From positions 1 to 8,547 of the forward strand of contig JBMYXZ010000060.1 in the NCBI GenBank assembly GCA_049608925.1: a stretch of 8,547 nucleotides of DNA, written 5' to 3'. Below are positions 6,831 through 8,547 of the stretch, one piece after another (within the stretch, counting starts at the first letter, position 1; each line of letters begins with the position of its first letter). Both the position numbers and the translations under genes were made by a program. This DNA is from JBMYXZ01 sp049608925. Its GTDB lineage: Bacteria; Pseudomonadota; Alphaproteobacteria; JAGOMX01. The notes beneath the pieces were generated by a model. That model ran no database searches. It had not been told where the DNA came from and saw only the letters and a list, made by a program, of their open reading frames with translations.

Positions 6831-8344
6831 CACGCTCAGTATTCACACCTCATGGAAAGCATTTAATCGCGGGCAATTGGGTCCAAGGATCAAAGAGTTT
6901 TCAATCAAGTCCAGCTCATGGTGATGCTCACACATTTTCTGTTGGAACGCCTGATTTAGTCGATACTGCAGTTCAGGCTGCGGAAGAAGCATTCTGGAGC
7001 TTTGGCTATAGCTCTGCTGAAGAACGTGCGGCTTTCTTAAATGTTATTGCCGATGAGATTGATGCTCGCGGAGCTGAAATAACAGAGATCGGGGCATCGG
7101 AAACAGGCTTGCCAGAAGCTCGACTTGAAGGTGAAAGAGGTCGGACAACAGGTCAACTCAGACTATTTGCACAACACATTTTAGAAGGAACATATTTGGA
7201 TAAGCGGCATGATGTTGCACTGCCAGATCGTGCACCGCTATCGCGTCCAGATATCAAAATGGTGCAACGCCCAATAGGACCTGTTGCAGTGTTTGGGGCT
7301 TCTAATTTTCCTCTTGCTTTCTCAACTGCTGGTGGGGATACGGCCGCAGCTTTAGCCGCAGGCTGCCCTGTAATAGTTAAAGGGCATTCAGCGCATCCTG
7401 GAACAGGTGAAATTGTTGCTGAAGCGATCCACGCAGCAATTCAAAAATACAGTGTACATGCTGGTGTATTTAGTTTGATCCAAGGTGGTAAGCGTGATGT
7501 GGGGACAGCTCTTGTACAGCATCCTTTAATCAATGCAGTTGGCTTTACAGGCTCGTTAAAGGGCGGGCGTGCACTTTTCGACCTCTGCGCTCAACGCGAT
7601 AACCCAATTCCGTTCTTTGGAGAATTGGGCTCTGTTAATCCAATGTTCATGCTGCCAGACGCTTTGGCTGCGCGCGGCGATGAGCTCGCTTCAGGATGGG
7701 CTGCCTCTCTGACAATGGGCGCAGGGCAATTTTGTACCAATCCAGGGATTGCAGTTGTTATCGCTGGAGATGGTGCCTCTCGGTTTATTAACGCAGCGGC
7801 AAGTGCATTAGAAAAAACGCCAGCGCAGACAATGCTTACGGATGGTATTGCAGAAGCTTACCGCTCAGGGCGTGATCGCGTGGCCAAATCGGTCGGTGTG
7901 CAAGAAGTACTAACTTCTGTTTGTGATATGAGAAATGCAACCCCGTATCTTTACCAAACGACTGGAGACGATTGGCTGAAAAATCATGAACTTGGAGAAG
8001 AAGTTTTTGGACCTCTAGGAATGGTTGTAACCGTTCGAGATTTTGAGGAAATGCTCACAATCGCTAAAAGCCTGCAAGGACAATTGACATGCACGATTCA
8101 TATGGATGTGGGTGATACAGAAAAAGGGCAAAGCCTTATGCCGATTTTAGAGCGTAAAGCAGGCCGTGTTCTTGCAAATGGTTTCCCTACAGGAGTTGAG
8201 GTCTGTGATGCGATGGTTCACGGTGGACCATATCCAGCATCTACTAACTTTGGTCACACATCCGTTGGAACATTATCAATTCGACGGTTTTTGCGGCCTG
8301 TGAGCTACCAAAATATTCCTGACGCTTTATTGCCTAACGAGTAG
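6827..8344 (+). CDS. Aldehyde dehydrogenase, alpha-ketoglutarate semialdehyde dehydrogenase-like
   Basis: NAD(P)-dependent aldehyde dehydrogenase of 505 residues, probably the last step of the pathway, oxidising a semialdehyde acid to a dicarboxylate such as alpha-ketoglutarate. Active-site parts are present: N160 in GASNFP, K185 in VIVKGHSAHPGT for cofactor binding, the FTGS turn at 240-243, the general base E266 in FFGELGS and the nucleophile C303 in GQFCTNPG, with EEVFGP at 391-396. The run after ASNFP (LAFSTAGGDTAAALAAGCP) and the HSAHPGT segment resemble the KGSADH branch known from hydroxyproline, glucarate and pentose catabolism rather than betaine or succinate semialdehyde dehydrogenases. 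The substrate call is by resemblance and context. Its ATG overlaps the PdxA-like stop (ATGA), with little visible Shine-Dalgarno, so translational coupling is likely. It appears to be the last gene of the operon; no convincing terminator follows in the 30-base gap to the convergent gene. Confidence 0.9.
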   Translation: MTRSVFTPHGKHLIAGNWVQGSKSFQSSPAHGDAHTFSVGTPDLVDTAVQAAEEAFWSFGYSSAEERAAFLNVIADEIDARGAEITEIGASETGLPEARLEGERGRTTGQLRLFAQHILEGTYLDKRHDVALPDRAPLSRPDIKMVQRPIGPVAVFGASNFPLAFSTAGGDTAAALAAGCPVIVKGHSAHPGTGEIVAEAIHAAIQKYSVHAGVFSLIQGGKRDVGTALVQHPLINAVGFTGSLKGGRALFDLCAQRDNPIPFFGELGSVNPMFMLPDALAARGDELASGWAASLTMGAGQFCTNPGIAVVIAGDGASRFINAAASALEKTPAQTMLTDGIAEAYRSGRDRVAKSVGVQEVLTSVCDMRNATPYLYQTTGDDWLKNHELGEEVFGPLGMVVTVRDFEEMLTIAKSLQGQLTCTIHMDVGDTEKGQSLMPILERKAGRVLANGFPTGVEVCDAMVHGGPYPASTNFGHTSVGTLSIRRFLRPVSYQNIPDALLPNE

Positions 8345-8374
8345 CTTTCTACATCAGAGCATTTTGGGAAGGGA

Positions 8375-8547
8375 CTAACTAATCCTCCACACTGCCTTTC
8401 CTGATCCAAGCGTAGGTAAAACGCGCAGGGCCTGCGTAAAACTATCGACGAGATCATCATGCTTGCCGTTTGGAAACTGGCGTAGCTGGTGCAGAAGAAG
8501 ATCCAGACTTCGCTCTCCCTTGAGAAGCCTCACCTGACCTGCGTTGA
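8375..8547 (-). CDS. Partial phage terminase large subunit, C-terminal end
   Basis: An open frame on the minus strand enters from the right edge (first full codon ends at 8545) and runs 56 codons to TAG at 8375-8377; its start lies outside the window. The visible part reads LLLHQLRQFPNGKHDD, then LVDSFTQALRVL. The FPNGKHDD-x-VD-x-x-x-QAL pattern is characteristic of the end of the RNase H-like nuclease domain of phage terminase large subunits, where the HDD aspartates help bind catalytic metal. Such an enzyme cuts and packages phage DNA. GC is about 53% over 8381-8547 versus about 45% in samples of the operon, in line with different ancestry. It converges on the aldehyde dehydrogenase with only 30 bases between stops. 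Whether it belongs to an intact prophage, a remnant or a gene-transfer element cannot be told from 56 residues. Confidence 0.7.
   Translation of the reverse strand, partial: NAGQVRLLKGERSLDLLLHQLRQFPNGKHDDLVDSFTQALRVLPTLGSGKAVWRIS

Noticed and set aside
8366..8401. Possible terminator stem GGGAAGG/CCTTTCC after the aldehyde dehydrogenase
   Set aside because: The stem is 7 bases with a wobble and a 22-base loop, no T-run follows on either strand, and most of it lies inside the convergent coding frame.
1..8547. CRISPR arrays, tRNA or rRNA genes, insertion sequences
   Set aside because: I saw no spaced direct repeats, tRNA-like cloverleaf, rRNA sequence or transposase motif; nearly the whole window is explained by coding sequence.

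Overview
The window holds one compact catabolic operon on the + strand (about 76-8344), followed by the 3' end of a convergent phage-type gene at the right edge. The organism looks like an alphaproteobacterium, perhaps a marine one. The reasons are a tripartite tricarboxylate transporter (TTT) beside sugar-acid enzymes, an FCD-type GntR regulator, moderate GC (about 45% in two 60-base samples) and dense gene packing. This placement is inference; no taxonomic marker gene is present.

Layout: a putative sigma70 promoter lying across an imperfect palindrome (1-31) precedes tctC, a secreted solute-binding protein. A GC-rich hairpin (1029-1054) then separates tctC from the membrane genes tctB and tctA. 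Next, with gaps of 3 bases or overlaps of 1-4 bases, come an L-rhamnonate-dehydratase-like enolase-superfamily enzyme, a DapA/DHDPS-superfamily lyase, a GntR/FCD repressor-type regulator, a PdxA-family dehydrogenase and an aldehyde dehydrogenase resembling alpha-ketoglutarate semialdehyde dehydrogenases.

Working model (inference): TctCBA imports an acid sugar or related hydroxy acid. The enolase-superfamily enzyme dehydrates it to a 2-keto-3-deoxy acid, and the DapA-like enzyme dehydrates or cleaves that product. The aldehyde dehydrogenase oxidises the resulting semialdehyde, possibly to alpha-ketoglutarate. This resembles Weimberg-type pentonate routes and the L-lyxonate route described in Pseudomonas aeruginosa. 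The PdxA-like enzyme is the piece that does not fit: its usual catabolic partner, a DUF1537 four-carbon acid kinase, is not in the window.

The right end (8375-8547, minus strand, about 53% GC) encodes what looks like the C-terminus of a phage terminase large subunit. It ends only 30 bases past the aldehyde dehydrogenase stop, so the operon seems to abut a prophage or phage remnant.
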